Below, one piece after another: positions 5,382-7,309 of a stretch of DNA of 7,309 bases (position 1 is its first letter; each line of letters opens with the position of its first letter). The position numbers and the translations under genes were made by a program. The notes beneath the pieces are model-generated. The model ran no database searches. It was not told where the DNA came from and saw only the letters and a program-made list of their open reading frames with translations. The stretch covers positions 1-7,309 of the forward strand of contig JAZTXR010000021.1 of the NCBI GenBank assembly GCA_045636545.1, given 5' to 3'. Origin of the DNA: HGM04593 sp045636545 (GTDB lineage: Bacteria > Bacteroidota > Bacteroidia > Bacteroidales > Bacteroidaceae).

Positions 5382-5427
5382 TGGCAGACATTCTGATTTT
5401 GATTCATACTTGCCCGTTTTGAGCGAT

Positions 5428-6348
5428 ATGCTGATATTGACCGACATAACACAATACGACAAAAGACCTTGTGCAGCCACCATCGGGTCGTTCGATGGTG
5501 TTCACCGCGGGCACCTGGCCATGCTTGGCGAGCTTCGCCGTGCGGCTGCCGGCAAGGGGCTGCCGCTTATGGTTGTGACCTTCGCCACCCATCCGCGCAG
5601 GCTCTTCAATAAGGAGTGTGCACCGTTCCTGCTAACGCCATCGTGCGAAAAGCTCAGGTTGCTTGAGGCTGCCGGTGTAGACATCTGCGTGCTGCTTGAT
5701 TTTGACAGTTCCATGGCAGCTTTGTCGGCCGAGCGTTTTATGGCCGATGTGCTTGTGGGGCAGCTTGGCGTGCAGTTGCTTGCCGTGGGTTATGACCACC
5801 ATTTTGGCAAGCCCGCGCCCGGTGAGGGGCTTGAGCAGTATATTGCCTTTGGCAAGGAACTTGGTGTCGGGGTCTTTGGAACGCGGCCGTTCATTGTGGA
5901 TGGCACGGCGGTGAGTTCATCGGCCGTGCGTAGGGCATTGGCCGCAGGCGATGTCGCACAGGCCGCCCTGTTGCTTGGCCGCGACTATTCCTTGACAGGT
6001 ACGGTTGTGCATGGTGCCGGCATAGGACGTCGTCTTGGCTTCCCGACTGCAAATATTTTCCTCACCGACAAGGAGCAGATGCTGCCGCTCGATGGTGTCT
6101 ATGAAACGGCTGTGCTGATGGACGGCGTGCCATTCAAGGGTGTCATGAACATTGGTGTCAAGCCCACAGTCAGCGGAAAGGAGCGTACGCTCGAGGTACA
6201 CATAATTGGTTTTGAGGGCGACATATACGACAAGGAGATTATCGTGCAGTTTGTGCGCCGCCTGCGTGGCGAACAGAGTTTTGAGAGTGTGGAAGCCTTG
6301 CGCCTGCAGATAGAACAGGATGTGGCAAGGGTTGTAAAAGGTATTTGA
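5428..6348 (+). CDS. ribF: bifunctional riboflavin kinase / FAD synthetase
   Basis: RibF converts riboflavin to FMN and then to FAD in the cytoplasm. The protein has 306 residues, the normal length. The N-terminal adenylyltransferase domain (about 1-180) shows IGSFDGVHRGH (19-29), THPRRLF (54-60), VGYDHHFGK (120-128) and VSSSAVRRAL (162-171). The C-terminal kinase domain shows GAGIGRRLGFPTANI (196-210), GVYE (223-226), NIGVKPTV (241-248) and EVHIIGFEGDIYDKEI (256-271), where E256 is the expected catalytic glutamate. The open frame extends upstream to 5308, but that part overlaps the HAD gene and has no family similarity. The ATG at 5428 puts MLILTDITQY at the N-terminus, as in other RibF proteins. 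It lies 46 nt after the HAD stop and 2 nt before the CPBP gene, so it should be co-transcribed. No FMN riboswitch is seen. Confidence 0.96.
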   Translation: MLILTDITQYDKRPCAATIGSFDGVHRGHLAMLGELRRAAAGKGLPLMVVTFATHPRRLFNKECAPFLLTPSCEKLRLLEAAGVDICVLLDFDSSMAALSAERFMADVLVGQLGVQLLAVGYDHHFGKPAPGEGLEQYIAFGKELGVGVFGTRPFIVDGTAVSSSAVRRALAAGDVAQAALLLGRDYSLTGTVVHGAGIGRRLGFPTANIFLTDKEQMLPLDGVYETAVLMDGVPFKGVMNIGVKPTVSGKERTLEVHIIGFEGDIYDKEIIVQFVRRLRGEQSFESVEALRLQIEQDVARVVKGI

Positions 6349-6350
6349 TT

Positions 6351-7172
6351 ATGATAAAGAGTCTTTTGCGTGTTGCCGGGGCAATTGCCCTTCTGCTGGC
6401 AGTCTACTTTCTTCTGCAGGTGCTGTTGCTCAATGTGTCGATAGCTGTGGCGGCATTGCTGAATGGCTTCCCGTTGGAGAATATTGAGTCACTGCAGAAT
6501 GCACAGTTCCTGAAGGATAACCCCGCCATTGCTGCGTGGGTGGTGAATGCCGAGGCTGTGGGGCTCTTCCTCTCGGTGTCCGCGATGCTGATTTTTCTCC
6601 ATTTCACCGGTTATTACAGGTTGCATCCCGGGCTCCTGCGCTCGCTTGCGCCAAAGCCACTGCTTCTGTCGACATTGCTTGTGTTTACCTCAATGTTCGC
6701 GCTGAACATCTTTGTGCAGTGGCTTCCGTTAAAGGATAATCTCAGTGATGTGTTCGCCGGTCTTTCGCGTAATCCGCTTGGAATCTTTACGTTGGCGTTC
6801 CTGGCACCTCTGCTCGAGGAGGTCTTTTTCCGCGGTGCCATACAGGGGCTGCTGATGCGTTTCTTTGGCCGTCCATGGCCTGCGATAATTGTGGCAGCAC
6901 TGGTGTTCGGTGTCTTTCACATGAACCCGGTACAGGTGGTGTATGCCACGCTTTTGGGCATGGTGTTGGGTTGGATATATTACCGCACGGGCAGCCTGAT
7001 GTCGGTCATTGTGGGTCACGTGCTCAACAACTCGCTTGCCGTGTTGACCACAGTCGCTTTCAGTGCGGCCGATGAACAGGCTGTTGCCAACAGCCAGGCA
7101 GGCATTGCCGGCTTTGTGTTGTTTGCAGCCTTGTCGGTATACCTTGCTTTAAATCTGAAAGCTGAAAGGTAG
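6351..7172 (+). CDS. CPBP-family intramembrane metalloprotease (Abi/CAAX-type)
   Basis: This is a 273-residue polytopic membrane protein of the CPBP (Abi, Rce1-like) protease family. Hydrophobic segments lie at about 10-38, 66-88, 103-125, 143-157, 177-190, 194-210, 214-235 and 252-268. The three family motifs are intact: EEVFFR (E156, E157, R161), FGVFH (F186, H190), and HVLNN (H223, N227). These are the residues proposed to bind metal and catalyse cleavage, so it is probably active. Substrates are unknown in most bacteria; prenyl-protein processing, membrane-protein turnover and bacteriocin immunity have been described for different members. I chose the ATG at 6351, 2 nt after the ribF stop. 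A TTG two codons upstream (6345) would overlap ribF and is less likely. The spacing implies translation coupled to ribF. Confidence 0.9.
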   Translation: MIKSLLRVAGAIALLLAVYFLLQVLLLNVSIAVAALLNGFPLENIESLQNAQFLKDNPAIAAWVVNAEAVGLFLSVSAMLIFLHFTGYYRLHPGLLRSLAPKPLLLSTLLVFTSMFALNIFVQWLPLKDNLSDVFAGLSRNPLGIFTLAFLAPLLEEVFFRGAIQGLLMRFFGRPWPAIIVAALVFGVFHMNPVQVVYATLLGMVLGWIYYRTGSLMSVIVGHVLNNSLAVLTTVAFSAADEQAVANSQAGIAGFVLFAALSVYLALNLKAER

Positions 7173-7205
7173 TTACTATGTTTGCATTCGTTCAATACCG
7201 TTGCT

Positions 7206-7260
7206 CGTCGGGACGGGTGGTCCCGCCCCTTGCCGCAGGGCGCTCCCCGACCGATGAGAT
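7206..7260. repeat. GC-rich palindromic block after the CPBP gene (REP-like or 3'-end structure)
   Basis: CGGGAC (7209-7214) and GTCCCG (7220-7225) form a perfect hairpin around GGGTG. CGCCC (7224-7228) can pair with GGGCG (7238-7242), and TCGGG (7208-7212) with CCCGA (7246-7250) as an alternative outer stem. The block follows the operon by about 35 nt. An A-rich stretch rather than a T-run comes after it on the plus strand, so it is not a standard intrinsic terminator. It may be a dispersed repeat that protects the mRNA 3' end. Confidence 0.5.
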
Positions 7261-7290
7261 AAAAAAATAGGCGTATAATAATTGGTTTAT

Positions 7291-7298
7291 TATCTTTG
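7291..7298 (+). promoter_or_regulatory. -7 promoter element pointing out of the window to the right
   Basis: TATCTTTG matches TAnnTTTG exactly. No TTTG lies 19-21 nt upstream, where the sequence is AATAGG. TATCTTT here and AAAGATA at 7302-7308 form a 7-bp inverted repeat over the element and the predicted start near 7305. It probably serves a plus-strand gene beyond the window. Confidence 0.45.
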
Positions 7299-7309
7299 AA
7301 TAAAGATAT

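Noticed and set aside
5308..5427. 40-codon upstream extension of the ribF frame
   Set aside because: It overlaps the end of the HAD gene in another frame and encodes nothing RibF-like; the ATG at 5428 gives the normal family N-terminus and length.
6345..6350. TTG start for the CPBP protein two codons upstream
   Set aside because: An ATG at 6351 is available, gives the same protein without overlapping the ribF stop, and needs no rare start codon.
7178..7270. 30-codon plus-strand frame starting MFAFVQYRC
   Set aside because: It runs through the GC-rich palindromic block, where palindromic sequence alone can keep a frame open; there is no promoter or ribosome-binding evidence and no known family.
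1..7309. CRISPR array, insertion sequence or recombinase gene
   Set aside because: No regularly spaced repeats of CRISPR type, no transposase or integrase motifs, and no terminal inverted repeats around a coding region were found.

Overview
The window looks like chromosomal DNA from a member of the Bacteroidota, most probably order Bacteroidales. The main evidence is promoter architecture. Three start regions carry the Bacteroides primary-sigma pattern (-33 TTTG, a 19-21 nt spacer, -7 TAnnTTTG), and two more carry the -7 half. The genes start after short A/T-rich leaders with little or no Shine-Dalgarno sequence. The ABC-2 permease and ABC ATPase, and the HAD-ribF-CPBP cluster, also read like Bacteroidales proteins. 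Species cannot be fixed from the sequence.

Layout: (1) 1-1834 is an A/T-rich accessory stretch. It holds the first codons of a possible gene running off the left edge and one complete minus-strand gene, a DUF234-type P-loop ATPase with a C-terminal PD-(D/E)XK nuclease-like domain. Its own promoter is bracketed by an inverted repeat. (2) 1835-2088 is a tRNA locus. A CAT-anticodon tRNA (minus strand, 2015-2088) has a clear promoter and terminator. The last 20 nt around its 3' end are repeated exactly at 1835-1854, about 180 bp downstream. The DNA between the copies has no gene but is packed with inverted repeats. This looks like an integration scar at a tRNA 3' end. (3) 2089-2297 is intergenic, with a 13-bp tandem duplication and two strong stem-loops. 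(4) 2298-4554 (minus) is a two-gene operon for an ABC-2 type exporter, with the ATPase upstream of the permease. (5) 4555-4745 is a divergent promoter region. It has a run of eight C where the ATPase promoter should have its -33 box, and a full promoter for the rightward operon. (6) 4746-7172 (plus) is a tightly packed operon: a HAD phosphatase, bifunctional riboflavin kinase/FAD synthetase (ribF), and a CPBP-family membrane protease. (7) 7173-7309 is intergenic, with a GC-rich palindromic block and a -7-like promoter element pointing right.

The region from about 2300 rightward is ordinary core-genome content, visibly richer in G+C than 1-2000. The parts that deserve attention are the tRNA-associated duplication and its structured insert, the ATPase-nuclease beyond it, and the promoter-linked repeats (inverted repeat at 1609-1652, C8 tract at 4609-4616). 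No complete, clearly novel multi-gene system is visible, and no CRISPR array, insertion sequence or recombinase gene was found.
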